60,802 nucleotides of DNA from an uncultured Oscillospiraceae bacterium (GCA_934572325.1 CAKTKT010000003.1:1-60802); one strand, 5' to 3'. Numbered from the stretch's first letter, positions 49,901 through 59,209 are shown. Notes: a model not told the origin generated them from the sequence alone. Translations and numbers: made by a program.

Positions 49901-50304
49901 TCGATAAAAAGCGCATTGACGCAATACGCCGCAGCGGGCTCGTGCTGGACGACAGCGAGCTGATGGAGGCGTGGGAGCGCGGCGCGGACAAGCGCTACAT
50001 CCCCGTGCACTTCAAAAACGGCGTGCCCGCGGCGGACGAGGTCGCCACGGCGGCGCGCTTCGGGCTGCTGGCGCGGCACATAAAAAAGCGCCTGACGGAG
50101 ATGTCGGGCGAGCTCAGGCGCGGGAGCATCGCGGCGGACCCCTATTACCGCGCCCAGCGCGAGAACGCCTGCGTCAACTGCGATTATTTCGACGCCTGTC
50201 ACTTTGCCGACGGCGAGAACGGCGAGAGCTGCCGCTATCTCGCGCGGCTGAGACCCGACAAGGTGTGGAGCATGCTGGAGGGGGAGGACGACGACAATGG
50301 CTGA
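46969..50304 (+). CDS. addB: ATP-dependent nuclease subunit B
   Basis: AddB pairs with AddA to resect double-strand breaks and start recombination, the counterpart of RecBCD. The 1,111-residue protein has Walker A GRAGTGKTAAVIDEI at residues 6-20. An inactivated helicase core follows, then a C-terminal nuclease domain with VVDYKTGKKKFS. Cysteines in SRIDKFASCRYAYFC and CVNCDYFDACHF bind the [4Fe-4S] cluster. Length is normal. It overlaps addA by 8 bp. Confidence 0.95.
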   Translation: MLTLITGRAGTGKTAAVIDEINAAVVRRKGQRLLIVPEQYSHEAERELGRVCGDSVSRYAEVFSFTALARRLKSELGGGAAKHLDKGGRLLCMALAAAGVGSRLRVYSAAARRAELQALLLAAVDELKAACITPEALAAAAAELDDSLGDKLTDLALISEAYDAVVANGRADPADALTVLAQQIPHSRIGAAHHIYIDGFIDFTAQEAAVIRALLSCGADVSVCLTVDSLTDGSEVFALSRRAGRALIAMAEELGAEHRERRLDGAVGKHASLRFFADNMFSYSSARFEGECAVELVTAESMSAECELAAAKALELVRERGARWRDVAVAVRGFDDYRGMLESIFRHYGVPLFTAKKSELLYKPLPLLVSLVYEIAGGGWDIDDVISYMHTGLTGLTADECDELEAYIFKWQLRGGAWARTDDWRQHPDGYGAEYTDEALARLERINALRRRLAAPLLGFERESAAAETAQEQAAALATLFARLKLPELLKTRAAALAEEGRGALAQEYVQLWGIITAALEQSAAILGESEMTREEFGRLFNLTLSKYDVGTIPVSLDAVSAGDFDRMRRRSIKHLLVLGASDERLPRADEEAGVFSDAERARLSERGIDLGGGGESELWREFSLIYNCLTLPSESLTMLCPMTNGDGESIRPAFVYNRAAALFGAVPHQGRLEDARMSAPAPALGLAAHAVHGGTGAERAAAEYFRETQPERSAAIARAADMTRGSLSPAAVRSLYGERLRLSASRIDKFASCRYAYFCQYGLRAKPYEPAGFTPPEIGTFMHFVLEETAREVKSRGGWHKVDDGELTRICTRHVDTYIHTQLNDFEEKSARFVYLFRRLTRDVRQIVADMAEELRRSDFEPLDFELDFSRAEKLPPVELGDGEGSVTLTGVADRVDGWMHNGKLYLRVVDYKTGKKKFSMADIWYGMGLQMLLYLFALGENGEKLYGAETVPAGVMYVPARNAMLSLRRDAEDTELDKKRIDAIRRSGLVLDDSELMEAWERGADKRYIPVHFKNGVPAADEVATAARFGLLARHIKKRLTEMSGELRRGSIAADPYYRAQRENACVNCDYFDACHFADGENGESCRYLARLRPDKVWSMLEGEDDDNG

Positions 50305-53300
50305 TTTCAAACCGACGGCGGCGCAGCAGTGCGCGATCGACACGCGCGGCAGCACGGTGCTCGTCTCGGCGGGCGCGGGCAGCGGCAAGACAAAGGTGCT
50401 CACCGAGCGGCTGATGGGCTATGTCACGGACGCGGAGCGCCCCGCCGACCTCGACAGCTTTCTGATAATAACCTTCACGCGCGCCGCGGCGGGGGAGCTT
50501 CGCGGCAGGATAATGGACGAGCTTGCCGCGCGTCTTGCAAACGATCCCGCGTCGCGCCGTCTGCGGCGGCAGAGCGCGCTGTGCCAGAGGGCGCAGATAG
50601 GCACGATACACTCGTTCTGCGCCTCGCTTTTGCGCGAGAACAGCCACATCGCCGGCATTAGTCCGGACTTTAAGATTGTGGACGATGAGCGCGCGGCGGG
50701 CATGAGGGCGGCGGCGCTGGAGCGCGTGCTGGAGGCGCGCTACGCCAAGAGCGGCGACTATGCCGGCTTCCTGCTGCTGGCGGACACCGTCGGCGTCGGG
50801 CGCGACGACAGTCGCCTCGGCGCGCTGGTGCTGACGCTGCATGAGAAGATGCAGTGCCACGCGCGTCCGGAGGCATGGGCGCGCGAGCAGACGGCGCTTT
50901 TGGAGCGCGGCGCTGCGGATGCGGGCGACACGCCGTGGGGGCGGGAGATACTCTCTGCCGCCGCGCGCTCTGCGCGCTACTGGAGCGGCGAAATGGACGC
51001 TCTCATGCAGGCGATGGCGGCGAGCGAGAAGATAAGCGCGGCGTATATGCCGAGCGTGAGCGAGACGGCGGACGAGATACGCGAGCTTGCGCGCTGTCTG
51101 GAGCTTGGCTGGGACAGGGCGCGCGGGTGCTTTCCGATAACGTTCCCCCGCCTCGGCGCACTGCGCAATACGCCCGATGCGGCGCTCTCTGAGCGCGTCA
51201 AGGCGCGGCGCAGCGCCTGCAAAAAGGCGATGGAGGCGATAGAGACGACGCTCGCCGCGCCGTCGGAGAAGCTTCTGCACGAGATGCGCACGACCGCGCC
51301 CGCCATGCGCGCCCTGCTGGAGCTGACGCTGGATTTCGACGCGCAGTATACGCTTGCCAAGCGCCGCGCGGGGCTGGCGGACTACTCGGATCTGGAGCAT
51401 ATCGCGGCGCGTCTGCTGACGAACGAGGACGGCAGCCCCACGGAGCTTGCCGCGCGTATGTCCGCGCGCTTCACCGAGGTCATGGTGGACGAGTATCAGG
51501 ACGTGAGCCAGGTTCAGGACACGATATTCAAGGCGGTGTCCGACGGAGGGCGCAGGCTCTTCCTCGTGGGCGACATCAAGCAGTCGATATACCGCTTCCG
51601 CCTTGCAGATCCGGAGATATTCACCGAGAAGTACACGCGCTTTGCCGATGCGGCTGCCGCCGCGCCCGGCGAGCCGAGACGGATAATATTGCAGGAGAAC
51701 TTCCGCTCGCGCCGGGAGATACTCGACTGCGCGAACGCGGTGTTTTCCCAGTGTATGTCGCGCGAGCTGGGGGAGATAGACTATGACGCTGCCGCCTGTC
51801 TTCGCGCAGGGGCAGCGTATGAGGGCGGCGTTCCCGTGCCGGAGCTGCTGCTCGTGGACGCGGGGGCTTCTCCCGACGACGACGAGCGACCGGACAAAAC
51901 GGCGCTTGAGGCGCGCCGTGTCGGCTGGGAGATACTGCGCCTGATGAGCGAGGGCATAGAGATCGGCGGCAGGGCGCTGGATTACGGCGATATTACGATA
52001 TTGATGCGCTCGGCAAACTCCGTGGGCGCGATATACCGCCGCGAGCTTGCCGCGATGGGCATACCCGTGGCGGCGGGGCAGGGCGGCGGGTTCTTCACGT
52101 CGGTGGAGGTGTCGGGCGTGATGTCGATGCTGGCGGTGATAGATAACCCGCATCAGGACATCCCGCTCATCGCGGCGCTGCGCTCTCCCGCGTTCGGCTT
52201 CACGCCGGAGCAGCTCGCCGCCGTGCGCGCCTGCGACACGAAGGGCGATCTGTACGCGGCGCTCGCGGCATATGCCGCAAACAGCCGCGCCGGCGCAAGG
52301 TTCATGGCGGTGCTCGCGCGCTTTCGTGCGCTCGCGCCCGACCTCACGGCGGCGGAGCTGCTGTGGCAGCTCGTGGACGAGCTGGATATGCTGGCGCTGT
52401 GCTCGGCAATGTCGGACGGGGCGCAGCGTCGGGCGAATCTTCTGGAGCTGATAGAGCTGTCGGAGCGCTTTGACGCGACGGGCTATCGCGGGGTGCACCG
52501 CTTCGTGCAGTGGCTGCGCCGGCTCGCCGAGCGCGGGCAGGAGCCGAGCACGGGCGCGGCGAGCGCGTCGGCGGTGCAGATAATGACGGTGCACAAGTCC
52601 AAGGGGCTGGAGTTTCCGGTGGTGTTTTTGTGCGACACGGCGCATGCGTTCAACCGCATGGACAGCCGCGACACGGTGCTCGTCCACCCGAAGCTGGGGC
52701 TTGGACCGAAGGTAACGGATCTCGCGCGGCGCGTGGAGTACCCAAGCCTTGCGCGCAGTGCGATCCGTCTGCGCCTTGAGCGGGAGATGCTGTCGGAGGA
52801 GATGCGGCTTTTGTATGTGGCGCTGACGAGAGCGCGCGAGCGGCTTTTCATGACGGCGGCGGTGAAGGATCCGGAAAAGCTGATAGAAAGCTCGTCCGCC
52901 GCGGTGACGAGCCCCATGGCAAGCGAGGTGCTCGCCTCGGCGTCCGCGCCGGTCAACTGGCTGATATACGCCGCGCTTGCCGACGGGCAGCGGCATCTGA
53001 AAATATGCCTGTGCAGCGGCGAGGGTGCGAACGCACGGGAGACGGAGAGCGCGGAGAGCCTCCCCGCCGACCCCGCCGCGCGCGCGGAGCTTGAGCGGCG
53101 GCTCGCGTTTTCCTATCCGCACCGCGCGGCGGGGGCGCTGCCGTCCAAGGTCACGGCGACGGAGCTGAAGGGGCGCGGCGAGGAGAACGACGGCGAAGCG
53201 GCAGCCCTGCTGCCGGAGCGGCACACGTTTTTCCCCATGCCGGATTTCGCGCGCGTTGACAAGCCCGTGACGGGGGCGGAGCGCGGTGTGGCGACGCATC

Positions 53301-53797
53301 TTGCGCTGCAATGCATGGACTTTGAGAAAACCGCCTCGACGGAGGAGGTAGTGGATGAGATCGCGCGGCTTGAACGCGAGGGCTTCCTCAGTGCGCGCGA
53401 GGCGGCGGCGGTGGACGCCGGAGCGATATACGCCCTTTTCGCCTCGCCGCTGGGCGAGCGTATGCGCGCGGCTGACGCGCTGCACCGCGAGTTCAAATTC
53501 TCGCTTCTCTGCGACGCGCAGGAGCTGTTCGGCACTGCCGCGGGCGAGGAGGTGCTTTTGCAGGGCGTTGTGGACTGCTGCCTTGAGGAGCGGGGAACGC
53601 TGTGCATCATCGACTACAAGACCGACCGCGTCCGCACGGACGAGGAGCTCGCGCGCCGCAGCGAATTTTACGCGCCGCAGCTTCGCGCCTACGCGGCGGC
53701 GCTGCGCCGGATCTTCGGCATGGAGGTGTCCTCGTGCGTGCTCTACTACCTCTCCGCGGGAAAAATCGCGGAAATCGCGCAAAAGGACTTGCAATAA
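50297..53797 (+). CDS. addA: ATP-dependent helicase/nuclease subunit A
   Basis: The 1,166-residue UvrD-type helicase has Walker A AGAGSGKTKVLTERLM near residue 24. IITFTRAAAGELRGR, VDEYQDVSQVQD (motif II) and MTVHKSKGLEFPVVFL follow. A C-terminal RecB-type nuclease motif (CIIDYKTDRVR) ends the protein. It overlaps addB by 8 bp and is the second gene of the addBA operon. Confidence 0.96.
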   Translation: MADFKPTAAQQCAIDTRGSTVLVSAGAGSGKTKVLTERLMGYVTDAERPADLDSFLIITFTRAAAGELRGRIMDELAARLANDPASRRLRRQSALCQRAQIGTIHSFCASLLRENSHIAGISPDFKIVDDERAAGMRAAALERVLEARYAKSGDYAGFLLLADTVGVGRDDSRLGALVLTLHEKMQCHARPEAWAREQTALLERGAADAGDTPWGREILSAAARSARYWSGEMDALMQAMAASEKISAAYMPSVSETADEIRELARCLELGWDRARGCFPITFPRLGALRNTPDAALSERVKARRSACKKAMEAIETTLAAPSEKLLHEMRTTAPAMRALLELTLDFDAQYTLAKRRAGLADYSDLEHIAARLLTNEDGSPTELAARMSARFTEVMVDEYQDVSQVQDTIFKAVSDGGRRLFLVGDIKQSIYRFRLADPEIFTEKYTRFADAAAAAPGEPRRIILQENFRSRREILDCANAVFSQCMSRELGEIDYDAAACLRAGAAYEGGVPVPELLLVDAGASPDDDERPDKTALEARRVGWEILRLMSEGIEIGGRALDYGDITILMRSANSVGAIYRRELAAMGIPVAAGQGGGFFTSVEVSGVMSMLAVIDNPHQDIPLIAALRSPAFGFTPEQLAAVRACDTKGDLYAALAAYAANSRAGARFMAVLARFRALAPDLTAAELLWQLVDELDMLALCSAMSDGAQRRANLLELIELSERFDATGYRGVHRFVQWLRRLAERGQEPSTGAASASAVQIMTVHKSKGLEFPVVFLCDTAHAFNRMDSRDTVLVHPKLGLGPKVTDLARRVEYPSLARSAIRLRLEREMLSEEMRLLYVALTRARERLFMTAAVKDPEKLIESSSAAVTSPMASEVLASASAPVNWLIYAALADGQRHLKICLCSGEGANARETESAESLPADPAARAELERRLAFSYPHRAAGALPSKVTATELKGRGEENDGEAAALLPERHTFFPMPDFARVDKPVTGAERGVATHLALQCMDFEKTASTEEVVDEIARLEREGFLSAREAAAVDAGAIYALFASPLGERMRAADALHREFKFSLLCDAQELFGTAAGEEVLLQGVVDCCLEERGTLCIIDYKTDRVRTDEELARRSEFYAPQLRAYAAALRRIFGMEVSSCVLYYLSAGKIAEIAQKDLQ

Positions 53798-53892
53798 GCG
53801 CGCCGATGTGCTATGATTCTCCTTGCGTCTTGTAACTATGCGCGGCACTGCCGCGCACAATCATGACAGCATATGATGAGGAGTTATTGACC

Positions 53893-54093
53893 ATGAAGGA
53901 AGGAATCCATCCGAAATACCAGCAGACCACCATCAAGTGCGCTTGCGGCGCCGTCATCGAGACCGGCTCCACCAAGCCCAACATCACGGTTGAGATCTGC
54001 TCCAAGTGCCACCCCTTCTACACCGGCAAGCAGAAGCTGGTCGATACCAGCGGTCGTGTCGATAAGTTCAACAGGAAGTACGGCATCAAGTGA
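53893..54093 (+). CDS. rpmE: Ribosomal protein L31 (zinc-binding form)
   Basis: The 66-residue L31 starts MKEGIHPKYQQTTIKCACG and has the cysteines KCACG and CSKCHPFYTG that bind zinc. The start is ATG 53893 with GAGGAG upstream; the frame continues ten codons further without a site. It follows addA directly and has its own terminator. Confidence 0.97.
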   Translation: MKEGIHPKYQQTTIKCACGAVIETGSTKPNITVEICSKCHPFYTGKQKLVDTSGRVDKFNRKYGIK

Positions 54094-54129
54094 TCGCGTG
54101 ATCGTGTGATCGTGTGATCGTGTGATCGC
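54090..54129 (+). repeat. 8-bp tandem repeat over the rpmE stop codon
   Basis: GTGATCGC then three GTGATCGT units and a final GTGATCGC form five copies of an 8-bp unit. The first contains the rpmE stop TGA. Each shift adds a TGA in the same frame pattern. Confidence 0.85.
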
Positions 54130-54167
54130 AAAACCACCCTCTCGGATGAACCCGAGAGGGTGGTTTT
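54130..54167 (+). terminator. Terminator of rpmE
   Basis: AAAACCACCCTCTCGG pairs with CCGAGAGGGTGGTTTT around 6 nt. It lies between convergent genes. Confidence 0.9.
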
Positions 54168-54182
54168 CATATGCGCGGGGCG

Positions 54183-55772
54183 CTATCCGCGGTAGTAGAT
54201 GGTACAGGTGGGAAATTCATTGGATGTGCCGGTCGTGCCGCGAAGCCAGTAACCGAAGAGATAGTAATAATACTCCGGATACAGTCTGCCGACGCAGTAT
54301 TCCTCGTTTACCTCGGAAAACTCGACCCAAGCGTATTCATCCGCTCCGGAAATGCTGTCAAACGGAACGAAAGCAAACTGGAAGGAGCTTATCGAATGGT
54401 CGCGCGCACCGGCAATGAAAAGCTCACCCCTGTGCAGACGCATGGTGTCGGGCGAGGAGAAGCGCTCGTCGCGTATATCAATGACGCGAACGTTTGGAAA
54501 GCCGTACAGCCCGTCAGGATATATCATGAAGCCGGAAAGTATGGTGGTGGTGTTCCAGCCGTCATTGACTGCACGGTTTAGCATATCTGCCATACGCTTG
54601 CTGTCAGAGCTATCGGCAAGAGCAGCAACGAGCCATATGCCTCGCAGCACCATGATGCCCGTGAGCGCATACGCGGCGGCGCGCTTTGCACCGACGGATT
54701 CAAGCCAAGAGCCGATATATGCGGCGGCGTACAGGTCCGTAAGGAAAAAGAATGGGTAGAACGAGCGCATTGCGAGGAACGATGCGGTAAGATTATACGC
54801 AAAGAACACGGCGATAATGACCGGCAGAATACGCCCGAACAGCAGCTCAACAGGCGCGGCGGAGCTTTCTTTCCACGCGCGGCGCGCACCGAGGACAAAG
54901 AACACCGGCATGAGCGGCAGACCGGAATAGAGCATGGAATAGGTCGTGACGCACATAAAGTTTATCCACAGCAGCGTCAGCCGTGATATGCCTGTGCCGA
55001 GATATGCGCCGAGCTCGCGCGTTGAGGCGCGTATGATATATGAAGAATGGAACGCCGCCTTTGGGGAGACGGCGGCAAAGCCGAGATATACGAGCACGAC
55101 CGCAGCTGTGATGACGGCGGCTTTTCTGCCGCCGTGCTGCCCGTGCAGGAGCACTATGCAGCCGAAGATCGGGATGACGGAGAAATATATGAGAGGGTAT
55201 TTTACCGCGCAGAGTACGCCGCACACGAAAAACGCGGAGAGCAGCCGCAAAAAGGTATGCTTCTCCGCCGTCAGTGCGGAGGCGGTGAGGAATATGACCG
55301 CCATGAGCAGCGCGAAAGAGATAGCGTCGCCCGTGCCGTAGCGGGACTGCTCGATATGTATGAGCGAGAACACGACCACTGCGGCGTACACGGCGAGAGG
55401 GAACGGCTTTTTGGAAAAGAAGCGGTGAAAAACCACGCACCCGAGCACCGCGCCCACAGTGAAATAGAACACGGCGGCGATGCGCCCGCTGAGGCGCGGG
55501 GATATGTTCGCCGCGGTAAGGCGGTTTATTATTGCCGTGAGAATATGAAACGGGAGCTGGAGCACGATCGCGCCCTCGGGGTACTCCTTGACCTCCTCGT
55601 ATACAGGGGATGAGCCGGAGATATAGCCCTTGAGGCTCTGCGCGGCGGTGAAGAAAACGTGTTCATCTGCGTGCAGCTCCATATTGTGCGTGACGGTAAG
55701 CCTGCGGGTCAGCACTATCATGAACACCATTATTAGCACGATGCCGACAGTTTGCTTTCTGCTCTTCTCCAT
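54183..55772 (-). CDS. Multi-spanning GT-C-type membrane glycosyltransferase-like protein
   Basis: The 529-residue protein has about ten or more membrane helices. An acidic first loop (MELHADEHVFF near 25-35) recalls the catalytic acidic motif of GT39/ArnT-type lipid-linked glycosyltransferases. The last 150 residues are soluble. Family assignment is by topology and that motif only. I used ATG 55772 (MEKSRKQT), which has GGAGGG upstream, rather than the longer frame. It stands between the rpmE terminator and a divergent flavoprotein gene. Confidence 0.65.
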   Translation of the reverse strand: MEKSRKQTVGIVLIMVFMIVLTRRLTVTHNMELHADEHVFFTAAQSLKGYISGSSPVYEEVKEYPEGAIVLQLPFHILTAIINRLTAANISPRLSGRIAAVFYFTVGAVLGCVVFHRFFSKKPFPLAVYAAVVVFSLIHIEQSRYGTGDAISFALLMAVIFLTASALTAEKHTFLRLLSAFFVCGVLCAVKYPLIYFSVIPIFGCIVLLHGQHGGRKAAVITAAVVLVYLGFAAVSPKAAFHSSYIIRASTRELGAYLGTGISRLTLLWINFMCVTTYSMLYSGLPLMPVFFVLGARRAWKESSAAPVELLFGRILPVIIAVFFAYNLTASFLAMRSFYPFFFLTDLYAAAYIGSWLESVGAKRAAAYALTGIMVLRGIWLVAALADSSDSKRMADMLNRAVNDGWNTTTILSGFMIYPDGLYGFPNVRVIDIRDERFSSPDTMRLHRGELFIAGARDHSISSFQFAFVPFDSISGADEYAWVEFSEVNEEYCVGRLYPEYYYYLFGYWLRGTTGTSNEFPTCTIYYRG

Positions 55773-55867
55773 GCGGCAATTGACCCTCCTGCGTAAATAT
55801 ATCTCAGTATACCCCATAAACGACGTAAAGGCAACAAAATTCATGCGTTCATTCACACATCGTTCAC

Positions 55868-55896
55868 TTGACTTCTCGCGCGGGATGTAGTAGATT
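55868..55896 (+). promoter_or_regulatory. Promoter of the FAD-dependent dehydrogenase gene
   Basis: TTGACT (55868-55873) and TAGATT (55891-55896) are 17 bp apart. Confidence 0.6.
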
Positions 55897-55914
55897 AAAT
55901 AAGGATACATTTTC

Positions 55915-56048
55915 GGCTCCGTGTTCCCAGAGAGGGAACGCGGAGCTGTTTCATGCGCAAAATGCCGGACGGCGCAGTGCCGACCGGCTGCCCCACGGCA
56001 CTGCTTTCGAGACGGAGAAACGGTGCGGCAATACCACATGGAGGCTTC
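55915..56048 (+). promoter_or_regulatory. Structured leader of unknown class
   Basis: GCTCCGTGTTCCC pairs with GGGAACGCGGAGC (one G opposite a shifted base). Then come the AGAGGGAAC block, TGCCGGAC/GACCGGCT and CGAGACGGAGAAACGG before the ribosome binding site. It looks like a cis-regulatory RNA. A divergent cobalamin riboswitch is one candidate because of AGGGAA and the GGAGA-containing box, but most required bases do not match. Confidence 0.4.
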
Positions 56049-56052
56049 TGAC

Positions 56053-57426
56053 ATGAAAAGCTATGACGTTATAATCATCGGCGCGGGTCCCGGCGGCATT
56101 TTCTCCGCCTACGAGCTGGCGCAGGCGGACAGGGGGCTGAAGATCGCCGTGTTCGAGCTGGGGCGCGCGCTCGACAAGCGCCGCTGCCCCATAGACGGCA
56201 AGAAGGTGAAGACCTGCGCAAAGTGCCCGGTGTGCAATATCATGAGCGGCTTCGGCGGCGCGGGCGCGTTCTCTGACGGCAAGTACAACATCACAAACCA
56301 GTTCGGCGGCACGCTGTACGAATATGTCGGCAAGCAGGAAGCCATAGAGCTGATGCAGTATGTGGACGGGATAAACCTCCGCCATGGCGGCGCGGGCACA
56401 AAGCTCTACTCCACCGCGAACACCGCAATCAAGCGCAAATGCATTGAAAACGGGCTGCATCTGCTGGACGCGCAGGTGCGCCACCTCGGCACGGACATCA
56501 ACTACGTCGTGCTCGGCAACCTCTACGACGAGCTGAAAAGCAAGGTGGATTTCCACTTCAACTCCCCCGTCACGGGCATAGAGAAAGCCGAGAGCGGGTA
56601 TATCGTGCGCGTGGGCGAGGAGAGCTATTTCTGCACGGACTGCGTCGTGTCCGTCGGGCGCAGCGGCAGCAAGTGGCTTGAGGGCATATGCGAGAGCCTC
56701 GGCATACCCACAAAGTCCAACCGCGTGGACATCGGCGTGCGCGTGGAGCTGCCGGCGGAGATATTCTCTCACCTGACGGACGAGCTGTACGAGAGCAAGA
56801 TCGTCTACCGCACGGAAAAGTTTGAGGATCTGGTGCGCACGTTCTGTATGAATCCCAACGGCGTCGTCGTCAACGAGAACACCAACGGCATTGTCACGGT
56901 CAACGGGCACAGCTATGAGGACAAGTCAAAGCACACGGAGAACACGAACTTTGCACTGCTCGTCAGCAAGCACTTCTCCGAGCCGTTCAAGGATTCCAAC
57001 GGCTACGGCGAGAGCGTTGCGCGGCTGTCGAATATGCTGGGCGGCGGCGTGATGGTGCAGCGCTTCGGCGATCTTGTGCGCGGTCGGCGCAGCACCGTGC
57101 GCAGGATAGAGGAAAACTTCGTCACGCCCACGCTCGCCGCCACGCCGGGCGATCTCAGCCTCGTCATACCCAAGCGCATACTCGACGGCATAATCGAAAT
57201 GATCTACGCGCTGGACAAAATAGCGCCGGGCACGGCGAACGACGACACGCTCCTCTATGGCGTGGAGGTAAAGTTCTACAACATGGAGGTCGAGCTTGAC
57301 AGCGTATTGCAGACAAAGGAAAAGGGGCTGTACGTCATCGGCGACGGCTCCGGCGTGACCCATTCGCTGTCCCACGCCTCCGCAAGCGGCGTATATGTCG
57401 CGCGGGATATACTGCGAAAACTTTGA
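56053..57426 (+). CDS. COG2509-type FAD-dependent dehydrogenase
   Basis: The 457-residue flavoprotein starts with MKSYDVIIIGAGPGGIFSAY. A cysteine patch follows (CPIDGKKVKTCAKCPVC near 50-66), then SGFGGAGAFSDGKYNI and, at the C-terminus, VIGDGSGVTHSLSHASASG. It is an uncharacterised family, sometimes annotated as NAD(P)/FAD-dependent oxidoreductase. GGAGG lies 8 nt before ATG 56053. A structured leader suggests metabolite control. Confidence 0.85.
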   Translation: MKSYDVIIIGAGPGGIFSAYELAQADRGLKIAVFELGRALDKRRCPIDGKKVKTCAKCPVCNIMSGFGGAGAFSDGKYNITNQFGGTLYEYVGKQEAIELMQYVDGINLRHGGAGTKLYSTANTAIKRKCIENGLHLLDAQVRHLGTDINYVVLGNLYDELKSKVDFHFNSPVTGIEKAESGYIVRVGEESYFCTDCVVSVGRSGSKWLEGICESLGIPTKSNRVDIGVRVELPAEIFSHLTDELYESKIVYRTEKFEDLVRTFCMNPNGVVVNENTNGIVTVNGHSYEDKSKHTENTNFALLVSKHFSEPFKDSNGYGESVARLSNMLGGGVMVQRFGDLVRGRRSTVRRIEENFVTPTLAATPGDLSLVIPKRILDGIIEMIYALDKIAPGTANDDTLLYGVEVKFYNMEVELDSVLQTKEKGLYVIGDGSGVTHSLSHASASGVYVARDILRKL

Positions 57427-57514
57427 GCTGACGACAAAGCCTTGATTTTTTGGGTATATAAGTATATAGTAGCCTAAACGATACTCAAGAAATGGATTCT
57501 CAAGGAGGAGAGCG

Positions 57515-59161
57515 ATGGCAGGGAAAAAGGGTCAGAATTATATGCACGGGGCGGCGATACTCACCGTCGGCGTGATTATAATGAAAATACTGGGCTTTAT
57601 ATACAAGATACCGCTCGGCAACATCCTCGGCGACGAGGGGTACTCGATGTTCACCAGCGCGTACAGCATCTATTTCATCTTCTTCACGCTTGCAACCGCA
57701 GGTCTGCCGGTGGCGCTGTCGCGCCTCGTGGCGGAGGCGGACGCAAACGGACGGGCAAAGCAGGAGGAAAAAACGTTCCGCGTCGCGCGCGCGACATTCT
57801 TCGTGATAGGTCTCGCGTTTGCGCTTGTCATGTTCCTCTTTCCGGACTGGCTCGCGGCGGTGTATCTTGAAAACCCCGACGCCGCGCTGAGCATAAAGGC
57901 GATGAGTCCCGCGATACTCCTTGTGTGCATCGTATCCGCGTACCGCGGGTACTGCCAGGGCAACGGCAACATGATCCCCACGACGGTGGACGAGGTGCTG
58001 GAGGTGCTGTTCAAGGTCATCTCCGGACTTATCATCGCGTATGCCGCGATGAAGGCGGGGCTGGGTCGTCCGGTCGGCTCGGCGGGCGCGGTGCTGGGCG
58101 TGTCCATAGGCTCGGTCGTGTCGCTGGCGTACATGATCGTCTACAAGCGCCGCAACTACGATATTCTCGCCGCGCCGTATTCCGCAGGCATCGTCGATGT
58201 GAACGACACGCCGGAGGACGACGGGCTTGTCGATCCCACGGGCAAGATAATCCACGATATACTCACCATCGGCGTGCCCATCGCACTGGGCGCGTGCATC
58301 ATGGCAATACTCAACAGCGTTGATTCCAAGCTCTGCATGAACCGTTTGCAGTCCGCCGCCGGGTTCAGCTACTACCAGGCGAAGGTGCTATACGGCGTGT
58401 ACGGCAAGGCGCAGACGCTCTTCAACCTGCCGGCGGCGTTCATCACGCCGCTGACCATTGCGATAGTGCCGGCGATCTCCGGCGCGATCGCGCGCCGCGC
58501 CAAGGGCGAGGCGGCGAAAATATCCGAGGACTCGATGCGCATCTCCGCCGTGATAAGCCTGCCGATGGGCGTGGGGCTGATGGTGCTGAGCGAGGCGATA
58601 ATGAACGTGCTCTATCCCAACAGCAACGCCGCAGGTCCGGGGCTGCTGTGCATCATGGGTGCGGCGAGCTTTTTCGTGTGCATGGTGCTGATGGAAAACG
58701 CCGTTTTGCAGGCGTCCGGCAGGGAGAAGCTGACGATGATAACGATGATCTCCGGCGGGTGCGTGAAGATCGCGGTGAACTGGTTTCTCGTGGCAAGACC
58801 GGAGATAAACATCTACGGCGCGCCGGTCGGCACGCTGGTCAGCTATATGGCGATGGCGGCGCTCAACTACATCTTCATGTGCCGCACGCTGGACGACAGA
58901 CCTCATCTCGGCAGAGTGTTTGCCCGCCCGTTCGCGGCGAGCGTGCTGATGGGGCTGACCGCGTGGGCGATATACGGGCTGTGTGCGCGCTTTATCGGCG
59001 CGGCGGACTGGCTTGGCACGGCGGTGTGCATGATGCTCGCGGTGCTCGCGGCGGTCGCGGTGTACGCCGCGTCCGCGGTTTGCCTGAGAGCGGTAGTGAA
59101 GGACGACCTCGCGCTTATCCCAGGCGGCGACAAAATTGGAAGGTTGCTCCATTTGCGCTGA
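57515..59161 (+). CDS. MurJ/SpoVB-family lipid flippase
   Basis: The 548-residue MOP-superfamily exporter has about 14 membrane helices. It starts MAGKKGQNYMHGAAILTVGV and carries the helix pattern of SpoVB/polysaccharide flippases (GFSYYQAKVLYGVYGKAQT in the middle). It moves lipid-linked oligosaccharide or cell-wall precursors across the membrane. GGAGGAG lies upstream of ATG 57515. SpoVB, MurJ and capsule transporters cannot be told apart here. Confidence 0.85.
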   Translation: MAGKKGQNYMHGAAILTVGVIIMKILGFIYKIPLGNILGDEGYSMFTSAYSIYFIFFTLATAGLPVALSRLVAEADANGRAKQEEKTFRVARATFFVIGLAFALVMFLFPDWLAAVYLENPDAALSIKAMSPAILLVCIVSAYRGYCQGNGNMIPTTVDEVLEVLFKVISGLIIAYAAMKAGLGRPVGSAGAVLGVSIGSVVSLAYMIVYKRRNYDILAAPYSAGIVDVNDTPEDDGLVDPTGKIIHDILTIGVPIALGACIMAILNSVDSKLCMNRLQSAAGFSYYQAKVLYGVYGKAQTLFNLPAAFITPLTIAIVPAISGAIARRAKGEAAKISEDSMRISAVISLPMGVGLMVLSEAIMNVLYPNSNAAGPGLLCIMGAASFFVCMVLMENAVLQASGREKLTMITMISGGCVKIAVNWFLVARPEINIYGAPVGTLVSYMAMAALNYIFMCRTLDDRPHLGRVFARPFAASVLMGLTAWAIYGLCARFIGAADWLGTAVCMMLAVLAAVAVYAASAVCLRAVVKDDLALIPGGDKIGRLLHLR

Positions 59162-59209
59162 GCTTCGAGCGGTTTTTTCAAAAAATCCGCATTTTCGGGG
59201 AAAAATCTC

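Noticed and set aside
50174..53860. 1,228-residue minus-strand open frame opposite addA
   Set aside because: It is antisense to a gene with complete helicase and nuclease motifs. It is rich in arginine and histidine in the manner of GC-rich shadow frames, and it has no start site.
54090..54129. CRISPR-like repeat
   Set aside because: The units are only 8 bp and have no spacers.
55915..56048. Cobalamin riboswitch
   Set aside because: AGGGAA and a GGAGA box are present, but the other conserved blocks do not match, so it is listed only as a leader of unknown class.
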